Source: Pseudorhodoplanes sp049324435
GTDB taxonomy: Bacteria > Pseudomonadota > Alphaproteobacteria > Rhizobiales > Xanthobacteraceae
Assembly: GCA_049324435.1 (NCBI GenBank)
Contig: JBMOOQ010000003.1
Coordinates: forward strand, 43,193-107,192
DNA length: 64,000 nucleotides
Direction: 5' to 3'
The notes below the pieces were generated by a model. It searched no databases, was not told the DNA's origin, and was given only the letters and a program-made list of their open reading frames with translations. A program made the position numbers and the translations under genes. This document shows positions 9,529 to 17,160 of this stretch, piece after piece; the first letter of the stretch is position 1, and every line of letters starts with the position of its first letter.

Positions 9529-10154
9529 TGGCCCGCCCCCGCTCAGCCGATCACGACATCAAGCGCCGCGCGATCCTCGACCGATCCGCAGCCCTGTTTG
9601 CGCAGAATGGCTACGATCGCACGTCAATGGCTGAGGTTGCGGCAGCCTGCGGTGTCTCGAAGGCCCTGCTCTATCATTATTATGCCAGCAAGGAGACGCT
9701 GCTGTTCGATATCCTGAGCGCTCATTTGCAGGAATTGCTGGACGCGACGATTGCGGTCGACACGTCATTGCATCCGCGCGAGCGCTTGCGGGCGCTGGTC
9801 GGCGCGCTGCTCGACGCCTATCGCGACGCCGATCAAAAGCACAAGATCCAGATCAACGAAATGTCGAAGCTCCCGCCGGAGCGGCTAAAAGTGCTGATTG
9901 GCATGGAGCGAGACCTTGTCGCGATCTTCGCCGACGCCATCGCACAGGTTTTGCCTGCGATCGGCCGCAGCAAGACGCTGCTGAAGCCCGTGACGATGTC
10001 GCTGTTCGGCATGCTGAACTGGCATTACATGTGGTTTCGCGAAGGCGGCACCATGAGCCGCGAGGACTATGCCGATCTTGCGACCACGCTGCTGATCGAA
10101 GGCGCGCAGGCGCTTTCAGTGCCGGCGCAATCCAAGATCAGGCGTCGCGCCTAG
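9528..10154 (+). CDS. paaR: TetR family repressor of the phenylacetate genes (PaaR-like)
   Basis: This 208-residue TetR-family protein has its helix-turn-helix at about residues 30-55 (TSMAEVAAACGVSKALLYHY) and a long helical ligand domain. It is the fourth gene of paaG-paaI-paaK-tetR and starts on the paaK stop (TGATG). TetR-type PaaR repressors are known to be released by phenylacetyl-CoA, the product of the adjacent PaaK. The inverted repeat at 6879-6890 is its likely operator, making this an autoregulated unit. The name paaR is by context and similarity. Its TAG stop shares a CTAG tetramer with the convergent paaE stop. Confidence 0.85.
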   Translation: MARPRSADHDIKRRAILDRSAALFAQNGYDRTSMAEVAAACGVSKALLYHYYASKETLLFDILSAHLQELLDATIAVDTSLHPRERLRALVGALLDAYRDADQKHKIQINEMSKLPPERLKVLIGMERDLVAIFADAIAQVLPAIGRSKTLLKPVTMSLFGMLNWHYMWFREGGTMSREDYADLATTLLIEGAQALSVPAQSKIRRRA

Positions 10155-11227
10155 ACCTCGTCGTAATCGACAACGATCTCCTTCGTCAGCGGCCGTGCCT
10201 GGCAGGTGAGCACATAGCCGGCCTCTTTCTCCCAAGGCTCCAGCGAATAATTCACCGCCATCTCGGCCTCGCCGGACACGAGCTTGGCCCGGCAGGTGCA
10301 GCACATGCCGCCCCGGCAGGAATACGGCAGCTCGATCCCCGCGCGCTCGCCGGCATCGATGATGGTTTCACCGTCCAGCATCGGAATTTCGTAAACCGAA
10401 CCGTGCAACGTGACATGCGCATGCGCGACCGGCGCTTCTCCCGCCGCTTTTGCTGCCGTCCGGCGGGGCGTGACTGGAACTCCGTCGGTCGAGAAATACT
10501 CGATGTGGACATTGCCGGGCGGCGTGCCGAGGCGGATCAGCGTCGCCTTGGCGTCCTCGATCATGGCACCGGGCCCGCACAGGAAAGCGTGATCGATCCG
10601 GTTCGCCGACGCGAAGGATTTCAGCAGCGCCTCGATTTTGCCTGCGTCGATACGCCCGTTGAACAGCTCGATCTCCTGCTGCTCGCGTGACAGCACGTGA
10701 TGCACCACAAGGCGCCCTATGAAGCGATCCTTCAGGTCTTCCAGCGCCTCCTTGAAGATGATGTCCTTTGCGGTGCGGTTGCCGTAGATCAGCATGAAGC
10801 GGCTGTTCGGCTCACGCGAGAGCACGCTGCGCAAAAGCGACAGAATCGGCGTGATGCCCGATCCGGCGGCGATCGCGAGATAGTTCCGCGCTGTGGCCGG
10901 ATCCGGCATGACACCGAACCGGCCCTGCGGCGTCATGACGTCAATCGTGTCTCCCGGCCGGAGAACCTCGTTGCATAGCGTCGAGAACACGCCGCCTTCG
11001 ACCTTCTTCACCGCAACGCGCAATTCGCGATCGTCGAGGCCGGTGCAGATCGAATAGGACCGCCGGACGTCCTGACCGTCGCATTCGCGGCGCAGCGTCA
11101 GGTGCTGGCCTGGGTGGAAGCGATATTCGTCGGCGAGCTCAGGCGGCACGGCAAAGGCAATCGACACCGCGTCGGGCGTCTCTCGCCGGACATCCGCGAC
11201 TTTCAACTTGTGGAATGCGACGGCCAT
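10151..11227 (-). CDS. paaE: Phenylacetyl-CoA 1,2-epoxidase reductase subunit PaaE
   Basis: This 358-residue reductase passes electrons from NADPH to the di-iron PaaAC oxygenase. An FAD-binding beta barrel (RRSYSICTG near residue 55) is followed by an NAD-binding domain (AAGSGITPILSLLRS) and a C-terminal plant-type 2Fe-2S ferredoxin domain with a Cys cluster in SCRGGMCCTCRAK plus a distal Cys (VLTCQA). The ATG at 11227 gives the usual N-terminus AVAFHKLKVADV; the frame runs on upstream to 11374 inside paaD without similarity. It is the last gene of paaABCDE. Confidence 0.95.
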   Translation of the reverse strand: MAVAFHKLKVADVRRETPDAVSIAFAVPPELADEYRFHPGQHLTLRRECDGQDVRRSYSICTGLDDRELRVAVKKVEGGVFSTLCNEVLRPGDTIDVMTPQGRFGVMPDPATARNYLAIAAGSGITPILSLLRSVLSREPNSRFMLIYGNRTAKDIIFKEALEDLKDRFIGRLVVHHVLSREQQEIELFNGRIDAGKIEALLKSFASANRIDHAFLCGPGAMIEDAKATLIRLGTPPGNVHIEYFSTDGVPVTPRRTAAKAAGEAPVAHAHVTLHGSVYEIPMLDGETIIDAGERAGIELPYSCRGGMCCTCRAKLVSGEAEMAVNYSLEPWEKEAGYVLTCQARPLTKEIVVDYDEV

Positions 11228-11234
11228 GGCAGCC

Positions 11235-11747
11235 TCATATGCACTTGAAGTAGTCGAATGGTTCGGCGCAGGCCTTGCAACGCCACAGCGCCTTGCATGC
11301 GGTGGAGCCGAATTCGGAGATGCGTTCGGTGCTCGACGAGCCGCAATGCGGGCAAACGACTTCCTCCTCGCCAAACAGCGCGCGGCGCGACGCCTTGCCG
11401 GCCGGCGGCGCGATCCCGTATTCGCGAAGCTTGTTCTTGCCGGCTTCGGTCATCCAGTCCGTGGTCCAGGCCGGCGACAGCACGGTCTTGATCCGCGGCA
11501 TATGAAAGCCGGCTTCTTCGAGTGCAAGTTCGAGGTTCAGTGCGATCAGGTTCATCGCCGGGCAGCCGGAATAGGTTGGCGTGATCGTCGCCTCGATGAA
11601 TCCGTCCACGATCTGGATATCGCGCAGCACGCCGAGATCGGCGATCGACAGCACCGGGATTTCCGGATCGGCTACGGTTTCCGCTGCCTTCCAGGCGCGT
11701 GCAATCTGCTCGCGGGCGTCAATCGTGGTAACCGCCGCCGTCACCAC
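11235..11747 (-). CDS. paaD: Phenylacetate-CoA oxygenase assembly protein PaaD
   Basis: This 170-residue protein has a DUF59/MIP18-type domain in the first 100 residues (DPEIPVLSIADLGVLRDI) and a C-terminal Cys-rich zinc or iron-sulfur module with CPHC and CKAC pairs. PaaD is thought to mature the iron-sulfur or di-iron centre of the epoxidase. Translation begins at GTG 11747 or the adjacent GTG 11744, with GGAG a few bases upstream, and overlaps the end of paaC. Confidence 0.92.
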   Translation of the reverse strand: MVTAAVTTIDAREQIARAWKAAETVADPEIPVLSIADLGVLRDIQIVDGFIEATITPTYSGCPAMNLIALNLELALEEAGFHMPRIKTVLSPAWTTDWMTEAGKNKLREYGIAPPAGKASRRALFGEEEVVCPHCGSSSTERISEFGSTACKALWRCKACAEPFDYFKCI

Positions 11748-12496
11748 TTCGCTCCGGGATAGGTGCGCTGCAGGAATTGCAGCTCGGCCAGGATATAGCC
11801 CAGATGCTCGGAGTGCCGGCCGCTGCGGCCGCCGCTCTGCATATAGCCGTCGCGCGGGCGGGTGAGCGTCGCCTCGTCAAGGACATGGTCGAGCGTCCTG
11901 GACCAGCGCGCCTTGATGCTTGCCGGGTCCACGGCAATGCCGGCCTCGATCAGTGCGCGCTCGATCTGATCGACCTCGAACAATTCGCCGGTGAACGGCC
12001 ACAACTCGTCGAGTGCGTTCTGCGCTCGGCGATGGCTCTCTTCGGTGCCGTCGCCAAGACGGATCGTCCATTCGCCGGCATGGCGGACGTGATAGGCCAT
12101 TTCCTTCACAGCTTTGGCCGCGATGGCCGCAAGCGTTTCGTCCTTCGAACGCGACAATTCCTCGAAATAGGGATGGGCGTAGGCGGAATAGAGCAGATGC
12201 CGCACGATGGTCTGCGCGAAATCGCCGTTTGGTTGCTCCACAAGCAGCACATTGCGCCATGCCGGCGCATCGCGCAGATAGGCAAGCGCGTCCTCATCGC
12301 GGCCCTTGCCTTCGACCTCGCCCGCATAAGTGTAGAACGAACGCGCCTGCCCGATCAGATCGAGCGCGAGATTGCCGAGCGCAAGATCTTCTTCCAGTAC
12401 CGGCGCATGGCCGACCCATTCAGACACCCGGTGGCCCAAGATCAGCGCGTTGTCGGCAAGCCGCAACGTGTAGGCAAAAAGCGGAGTTTCGGTCAT
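11741..12496 (-). CDS. paaC: Phenylacetyl-CoA 1,2-epoxidase structural subunit PaaC
   Basis: This 251-residue ferritin-like four-helix subunit is homologous to PaaA but has no iron-binding role. It forms the heterodimer core of the epoxidase. Recognisable family stretches are LADNALILGHRVSEWVGHAP near the start and KEMAYHVRHAGEWTIRLGDG in the middle. The length is normal. About 126 bases separate it from paaB, an unusual gap for this operon, and that gap contains the palindromic element at 12571-12615. Confidence 0.94.
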   Translation of the reverse strand: MTETPLFAYTLRLADNALILGHRVSEWVGHAPVLEEDLALGNLALDLIGQARSFYTYAGEVEGKGRDEDALAYLRDAPAWRNVLLVEQPNGDFAQTIVRHLLYSAYAHPYFEELSRSKDETLAAIAAKAVKEMAYHVRHAGEWTIRLGDGTEESHRRAQNALDELWPFTGELFEVDQIERALIEAGIAVDPASIKARWSRTLDHVLDEATLTRPRDGYMQSGGRSGRHSEHLGYILAELQFLQRTYPGAKW

Positions 12497-12570
12497 CGAC
12501 GCCTCGGCCCTTCATCCTTAAAGGCGCCGGACTCGCCCGGCTCCTTTGGATGAGCAACTGAAATTTTGCT

Positions 12571-12615
12571 CTCATGGTGAAGAGCGATGCGAAGCATCGC
12601 GTCTCGAACCATGAG
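12571..12615. repeat. Palindromic intergenic element between paaB and paaC
   Basis: Nested inverted repeats are visible. The outer arms are CTCATGGT (12571-12578) and ACCATGAG (12608-12615). The inner arms are GCGATGC and GCATCGC around a GAA loop. It lies within the paaABCDE transcript, so the mRNA would carry a stable stem-loop. The layout matches the short mobile palindromes scattered in Bradyrhizobium and Rhodopseudomonas genomes (recognised by pattern, not by search). Confidence 0.7.
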
Positions 12616-12622
12616 GCCCGGA

Positions 12623-12910
12623 TCACATATGCCCGACTTCCTCCGGCACCTCGTAGAAGGTCGGATGCCGGTAGATTTTCGATGCGGTCGGCTCGAACAG
12701 CGTATCCTTGTCGGCCGGATCGCTGGCGGTGATTGCGGAGGACGGCACCACCCAGATCGACAGCCCCTCGCCGCGCCGCGTATAAACATCGCGCGCATTC
12801 TGCAGCGCCATCTCGGCATCGACCGCATGCACCGATCCGACGTGGCGATGTGCAAGCCCAGTGCGGCTGCGGATGAAGACTTCCCAGAGCGGAATGTTCG
12901 GTTCGGTCAT
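12623..12910 (-). CDS. paaB: Phenylacetyl-CoA 1,2-epoxidase subunit PaaB
   Basis: This small 95-residue subunit holds the family motif PLWEVFIRSRTGLAHRHVGSVHA near the N-terminus and DAEMALQNARDVYTRRGEG after it. In characterised systems PaaB bridges PaaAC dimers and is essential for electron transfer. It begins five bases after the paaA stop. The following gap to paaC carries a palindromic repeat. Confidence 0.94.
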   Translation of the reverse strand: MTEPNIPLWEVFIRSRTGLAHRHVGSVHAVDAEMALQNARDVYTRRGEGLSIWVVPSSAITASDPADKDTLFEPTASKIYRHPTFYEVPEEVGHM

Positions 12911-12915
12911 GGCCC

Positions 12916-13917
12916 TTACTCCGCTGCTTCACGCATGGCCGCGTCACGCCGCGCCTTGCGCTTCTGCGCATAGGCAAGCGCCGCCTCACGGACCCAGGCG
13001 CCATTGTTGGTGGCATCCTGACGCTGCTTCATGCGCTGACGATTGCAGGGCCCGTCGCCCGCAATCACGCGCTTGAACTCCGACCAATCCGGCTCGCCAA
13101 AGTCCCAGTGGCCGGTCTTTTCGTTGAATTTCAGGTCCTTGTCCGGGAATGTCAGCCCGAGATAATGGCCCTGCGGCACAGTGGCATCGACGAATTTCTG
13201 GCGCAGTTCGTCGTTGGTGAAGCGCTTGATCTTCCAGCGCATCGACTTGTCGGTGTGCTGGCTGTCCTTGTCGGACGGACCGAACATCATCAGCACCGGC
13301 CACCACCAGCGGTTCAGCGCGTCCTGCGCCATCGCCTTCTGTTCGGGCGTACCGTCGCGGCAGAGCGCGACCATGATCTCGTAGCCCTGACGCTGATGGA
13401 AGCTTTCTTCCTTGCAGATGCGGATCATCGCACGCGCATACGGGCCGTAGCTGCAGCGGCAGAGCGGGATCTGGTTCATGATCGCGGCACCATCGACCAG
13501 CCAGCCGATGATGCCGATGTCCGCCCAGGTCAGCGTCGGATAATTGAAGATCGAGGAATATTTCTGTTTGCCCGCGAGCAGTTGGGCGACCAGTTCTTCG
13601 CGCGACACGCCGAGAGTCTCTGCCGCGGCGTAGAGGTAGGCGCCGTGCCCGCCCTCGTCCTGTACCTTCGCAAGAAGTGCGGCCTTGCGTTTGAGCGAGG
13701 GCGCGCGGGTGATCCAGTTGCCTTCGGGGTGCATACCGACAATCTCGGAATGCGCGTGCTGCGCAATCTGCCGCACCAGCGTCTTGCGATAGCCCTCCGG
13801 CATCCAGTCGTTCGGCTCGATCTTTTCTTCGGCATCGATCCGCGCCTGGAAGCGCGCCTCGCGGACCGGATCCTCGACCGCATGCGCTTCGCGCGTATTG
13901 AGCGATTGCGTGTACAT
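12916..13917 (-). CDS. paaA: Phenylacetyl-CoA 1,2-epoxidase catalytic subunit PaaA
   Basis: This 333-residue di-iron oxygenase subunit carries out the 1,2-epoxidation of phenylacetyl-CoA. The two carboxylate-His motifs of the bacterial multicomponent monooxygenase fold are present as EGGH (residues 88-91) and ESFH (171-174). A WWWPVLMMFGPSD segment is typical of PaaA. It is the first gene of paaABCDE and has a good sigma-70 promoter about 80 bases upstream. Confidence 0.96.
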   Translation of the reverse strand: MYTQSLNTREAHAVEDPVREARFQARIDAEEKIEPNDWMPEGYRKTLVRQIAQHAHSEIVGMHPEGNWITRAPSLKRKAALLAKVQDEGGHGAYLYAAAETLGVSREELVAQLLAGKQKYSSIFNYPTLTWADIGIIGWLVDGAAIMNQIPLCRCSYGPYARAMIRICKEESFHQRQGYEIMVALCRDGTPEQKAMAQDALNRWWWPVLMMFGPSDKDSQHTDKSMRWKIKRFTNDELRQKFVDATVPQGHYLGLTFPDKDLKFNEKTGHWDFGEPDWSEFKRVIAGDGPCNRQRMKQRQDATNNGAWVREAALAYAQKRKARRDAAMREAAE

Positions 13918-13996
13918 CGTGCGTTTCCTCGAAGGACGTAATTCGCCGTGTCCGCCTGAGCCGGGTTACGCCCGATCTTCGGTCTTGATAAGACTT

Positions 13997-14040
13997 ATAA
14001 TATTACAAAATATTCTAACGTCAACATTTTCCGTAATATT
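13997..14040 (-). promoter_or_regulatory. paaA promoter with flanking inverted repeat (candidate PaaX site)
   Basis: On the minus strand, TTGACG (14024-14019), a 16-base spacer and TATTAT (14002-13997) form a good sigma-70-type promoter about 80 bases before the paaA ATG. The 8-bp arms GTAATATT at 14033-14040 and AATATTAC at 13999-14006 are perfect inverted repeats, one upstream of the -35 and one overlapping the -10. Such placement fits an operator. PaaX, encoded immediately upstream, is the best candidate ligand, but the PaaR-type motif of 6879 is absent here. The whole gap 13918-14067 is AT-rich compared with its surroundings. Confidence 0.6.
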
Positions 14041-14067
14041 TACCGGCGCATTCCCCATCATCTTGAT

Positions 14068-14937
14068 TCATATGGCAAATCGCTTGTGGAAAGAGGTTGT
14101 TGGCGGCGGCAAATGACCGTTCTCATTCTGCGCAGCGCGATCGAGAAACCTCTCCGACGGACCCGCCACCAGGGCGTAAATCCGGGCCGCGAGCGCGCGA
14201 GCCGCCTCCCCCTGCCAGTCTGACGGCAGAAGCTCCGCCGGCAGCCCCGGATCGCGCAATACCACACGCCGGAAAGCATGGATCAGGAGTGTCCGGGCAA
14301 CCAGTGCGTCCTCCTCGCCCGGCGCCCTGCTCTCGGCAGCGGCCGCCAGCGGCGCAAATTGAGCAATAAAATCGCGATAGCCCTGCGAGACGTCGTCAGT
14401 CCGGAACGCAGCCGCCGCAAGCGCACGGCGGTCCTCGGGCCGCGGCGTCATCACGAACAGACCCTCCCCGGCGCCAAGATCGGCGGGCACCGTCCCGAAG
14501 CCGACATGAATGACCGGCGACACTGCCGCATAGCCGGCGGCCTGCAGAGCGGCGCGCAAACCTGCGGGATCATGTGCGGCAGGTCCAATGACCGCCACCT
14601 GCATGCCGCCCTGCACGACCGGGATGCCGGAATAGATGCGCTGCGTTGCCTGCAGAAACTCCGCCTCGCCGCTCTTGGTCAGCCGGTAATAGCTCGCGCG
14701 GCCCCGCTTGGTGCTGGCGAGCCAGCCATCCGACGACAGCCGCGACACCGCGGTCCGCACATGACCCGGATCGATTCCGAACAGCGCCATGATTTCGATC
14801 AGCGAGCCGATCCAGATCGATCCGCCGCGCGGCACGATCGCGTCACCGTAGAGCGTGACGATCAGCGACCAGATGCGCACGGGCTTGCGCGCATGGAATT
14901 GCCTGAGGAGAGACGCGATGGGTGGAGAAAGTGCCAT
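14068..14937 (-). CDS. paaX: PaaX family phenylacetyl-CoA-responsive repressor
   Basis: This 289-residue PaaX-type regulator has an N-terminal winged helix-turn-helix (DPGHVRTAVSRLSSDGWLAS at about residues 55-75), a central PaaX domain and a C-terminal all-helical PaaX_C domain. In characterised bacteria PaaX represses paa operons until phenylacetyl-CoA binds. It lies immediately upstream of, and in line with, paaABCDE, separated by 150 bases with a promoter. The cluster therefore encodes both PaaX and a TetR-type regulator. Confidence 0.92.
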   Translation of the reverse strand: MALSPPIASLLRQFHARKPVRIWSLIVTLYGDAIVPRGGSIWIGSLIEIMALFGIDPGHVRTAVSRLSSDGWLASTKRGRASYYRLTKSGEAEFLQATQRIYSGIPVVQGGMQVAVIGPAAHDPAGLRAALQAAGYAAVSPVIHVGFGTVPADLGAGEGLFVMTPRPEDRRALAAAAFRTDDVSQGYRDFIAQFAPLAAAAESRAPGEEDALVARTLLIHAFRRVVLRDPGLPAELLPSDWQGEAARALAARIYALVAGPSERFLDRAAQNENGHLPPPTTSFHKRFAI

Positions 14938-15037
14938 CAGGCGGCGTCATTGCCGGGTTCGGCCCGCAATCCATCGATTGATTCGACTGCATTCTTACGC
15001 CGAAGATGGATACCCGGGTCAATAGGCGTCCCTTGAC

Positions 15038-15052
15038 GCCGTCTTCGACGGC
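15038..15052. repeat. Short hairpin in the paaX-ureG intergenic region
   Basis: GCCGTC and GACGGC pair around a TTC loop about 40 bases beyond the ureG stop. There is no T-run, so termination is unproven. The surrounding 14938-15092 gap also has GC-rich repeat-like sequence (TACCCGGGT) of the kind seen in degenerate palindromic repeats. No gene is seen there. Confidence 0.4.
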
Positions 15053-15092
15053 CATGTCCACGCATGGCGGGCATATCCGGCATATGGTGTGT

Positions 15093-15710
15093 CTAATGCC
15101 CCAGCCCGCCTTTCTCCTCAATGAAGCGGGCGATTTCGTCCACGCCCTTGCCTTCGCGCATATTGGCGAACACAAACGGCCGCTGCCCCCGCATCCTCTT
15201 CGCATCGCGCTCCATCACTTCGAGCGAAGCACCGACATAGGGCGCAAGATCGATCTTGTTGATGACGAGAAGGTCGGAGCGCGTGATGCCGGGGCCACCC
15301 TTCGACGGGATTTTCTCGCCCGCGGCCACGTCGATCACATAGATCGTGAGATCGGCCAGTTCCGGCGAGAAGGTCGCGGCGAGGTTGTCGCCACCCGACT
15401 CGATCAGCACAAGATCGAGATCGGGGAAACGCTTGCGCATGTCGGCCACAGCCGCCAGATTGATCGACGCATCCTCGCGGATTGCGGTATGCGGGCAGCC
15501 GCCGGTCTCGACGCCCGCGATCCGTTCCGGCGCAAGCGCTCCTGAGCGCACCAGATATTCGGCATCCCACTTGGTGTAGATGTCGTTCGTAATCGCGGCG
15601 ATGTCGTAGCGGTCGCGCAAGCGCTTGCACAGCAGGTCCATCAGCGCGGTCTTGCCGGAACCGACCGGGCCGCCGACACCGACCCGCAGGGGACCATTGG
15701 GATTTTTCAT
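15093..15710 (-). CDS. ureG: Urease accessory GTPase UreG
   Basis: This 205-residue SIMIBI-class GTPase delivers nickel to urease. The P-loop GPVGSGKT is at about residues 14-21, the metal-binding Cys-Pro-His (GGCPHTAIRED) at about 75, and NKIDLAPYVGASLEVM forms the guanine-specificity region. The ATG at 15710 was chosen over 15731 because GGAGAAG lies eight bases upstream; the frame continues to 15860 without similarity. It is the last gene of the ureA-ureG unit. Confidence 0.94.
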   Translation of the reverse strand: MKNPNGPLRVGVGGPVGSGKTALMDLLCKRLRDRYDIAAITNDIYTKWDAEYLVRSGALAPERIAGVETGGCPHTAIREDASINLAAVADMRKRFPDLDLVLIESGGDNLAATFSPELADLTIYVIDVAAGEKIPSKGGPGITRSDLLVINKIDLAPYVGASLEVMERDAKRMRGQRPFVFANMREGKGVDEIARFIEEKGGLGH

Positions 15711-15765
15711 CGCTATCTTCTCCGTCGTCATTCTCCGGCGCGCCCCGAACCCGCTGAATAACCAG

Positions 15766-16527
15766 CTAGCTCCTGAACAGCCTCGTATATTGCGTCTCAT
15801 GCCGCATCGAGGCGAGATCGGCACGCAACGCCGCGCCACCGATATCGTCGAGCGATGCACCGAGCGCTCGCGTTACCGTGGCGGTAATGACAGGCTCCAT
15901 CGCTGCGAGCACCCGCTGCCCGTCGGTCTGGCCGAGCGGAATCAGCCGCACGCCTGCGGAAATCCAGTTGGCGGCAATCGCATGCAGGAATGCGGGCAAC
16001 GCAATATCCAGGGCAATTTCGTGTCCTGCGCAGGTGGCGCCGACCGCGACCGGATAAGCGAGCGCTCCGTCCCAGGCTGCATCCAGCATGTCGATCGCCT
16101 GGCATGGCCAGGCGCCGCGAATGGCCTCGCGGAAGGCCCGGCCTTGCGCCGTGGTTTCCAGATGCCGCTCCTTGGATGGGGAAAATGCGGCGGCGAGTTC
16201 GGCTGCGGCGCGAAGAGCGTTCATGTCGTTGGCGCTGACGGCGCGGTGGGTCTGCGCAAACAGAACGGCATCACAATATCCTGCGCCATCGCTCATCATC
16301 AGCGACAGCCAATCGGTCAGCGTCGTGGCGTCGCGGATGTCAGCCGTCTCCACCGCCCATTCGATGCCGCTGGAATAGGAAAAAGCGCCGACCGGAAAGG
16401 ACGGCGAGAGCCACGCCATGAGCCGGTACAAGGCGGCGGGAGATGGGTCGGCGGGAACAGCCGGAGCGGACCGCTTGTGTTCATCACGGCCCTTCACCAG
16501 GGGCACAGTCCTGCGCTTACCGCTCAT
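15766..16527 (-). CDS. ureF: Urease accessory protein UreF
   Basis: This all-helical 253-residue UreF protein gates GTP hydrolysis in the UreD-UreF-UreG activation complex. The family start LYRLMAWLSPSFPVGAFSYSSGIEWAV lies at about residues 30-56. The ATG at 16527 overlaps the end of ureE by 11 bases; a GTG further in would also leave the domain intact. Longer upstream reading is only the antisense-like frame of the ureE His tail. Confidence 0.9.
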   Translation of the reverse strand: MSGKRRTVPLVKGRDEHKRSAPAVPADPSPAALYRLMAWLSPSFPVGAFSYSSGIEWAVETADIRDATTLTDWLSLMMSDGAGYCDAVLFAQTHRAVSANDMNALRAAAELAAAFSPSKERHLETTAQGRAFREAIRGAWPCQAIDMLDAAWDGALAYPVAVGATCAGHEIALDIALPAFLHAIAANWISAGVRLIPLGQTDGQRVLAAMEPVITATVTRALGASLDDIGGAALRADLASMRHETQYTRLFRS

Positions 16528-17059
16528 GGTCGTGGCCGTGGCGGTGATGACCGTGCCCGTGATGGCTATGACCGCGGCCATGGGCATGACCGTGATGATG
16601 GTGCTCATGGCCATGCGGATGATCGTGACTGTGCGGTACGGTCGCTTGCGGGTCGAAAGGCGCTTCGACGGACGTGACCGTGGCGCCGAGCCCGCGCAGC
16701 ATCTCCTCCAGCACGTGATCGCGCCGGATGCGAATGCGTTGCCCTGCGATCTGCACATCGGTATGGCGATTGCCGAGATGCCAGGCGATGCGCACGAAAT
16801 CGCGGGGCGACGGTGCAACGATCTCAGCCAGTGGCTCGGGCATGCCGCAAACCAGCACGACCGAGCCATCCTCCAGCACAAGCCCGTCGCCGTCATGCAG
16901 CGTCACCGGCCTGTCGAAATCGAGCAGCACGCGGGTGCCTTTCTCGCCGGTCAAAACGATGCGGCGGCGCTGCCGATCGTCGGCATCGAGCGTGACGCGA
17001 TCGATAGCGGTCGCACCATCGAAGGTGCCGGCGGGGGCGATGGTGGAAACGCGGCGCAT
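16517..17059 (-). CDS. ureE: Urease accessory nickel metallochaperone UreE
   Basis: This 180-residue UreE has an N-terminal peptide-binding domain, a central metal-binding domain (RRDHVLEEMLRGLGATV) and a very long His tail. From about residue 140 roughly half the residues are His in HGH-type repeats. Long His tails bind several extra Ni(II) ions and suggest a nickel-storage role in addition to delivery. The tail DNA is low complexity (CATG/GTG repeats) and its end encodes the ureF start. Confidence 0.93.
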   Translation of the reverse strand: MRRVSTIAPAGTFDGATAIDRVTLDADDRQRRRIVLTGEKGTRVLLDFDRPVTLHDGDGLVLEDGSVVLVCGMPEPLAEIVAPSPRDFVRIAWHLGNRHTDVQIAGQRIRIRRDHVLEEMLRGLGATVTSVEAPFDPQATVPHSHDHPHGHEHHHHGHAHGRGHSHHGHGHHRHGHDHER

Positions 17060-17081
17060 AATTCGAGCCTATCAGAATGTC

Positions 17082-17147
17082 ATGCCCCGCGCAGGCGGGG
17101 CATCCTGTACGCGCTGCCGTTTATGGATTGCCCGCTCTCGCGGGCAA
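17082..17147. repeat. Pair of palindromic repeats between ureC and ureE
   Basis: Two hairpins lie 24 bases apart. ATGCCCCGC/GCGGGGCAT with a GCAG loop is at 17082-17103, and TTGCCCGC/GCGGGCAA with a TCTC loop is at 17128-17147. Paired GC-rich palindromes resemble REP/BIME-like elements and the pair at 46274-46347. They sit within the ureA-ureG transcript, so they may adjust ureC versus ureEFG message levels. Confidence 0.7.
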
Positions 17148-17160
17148 GGACAGGACTCTC

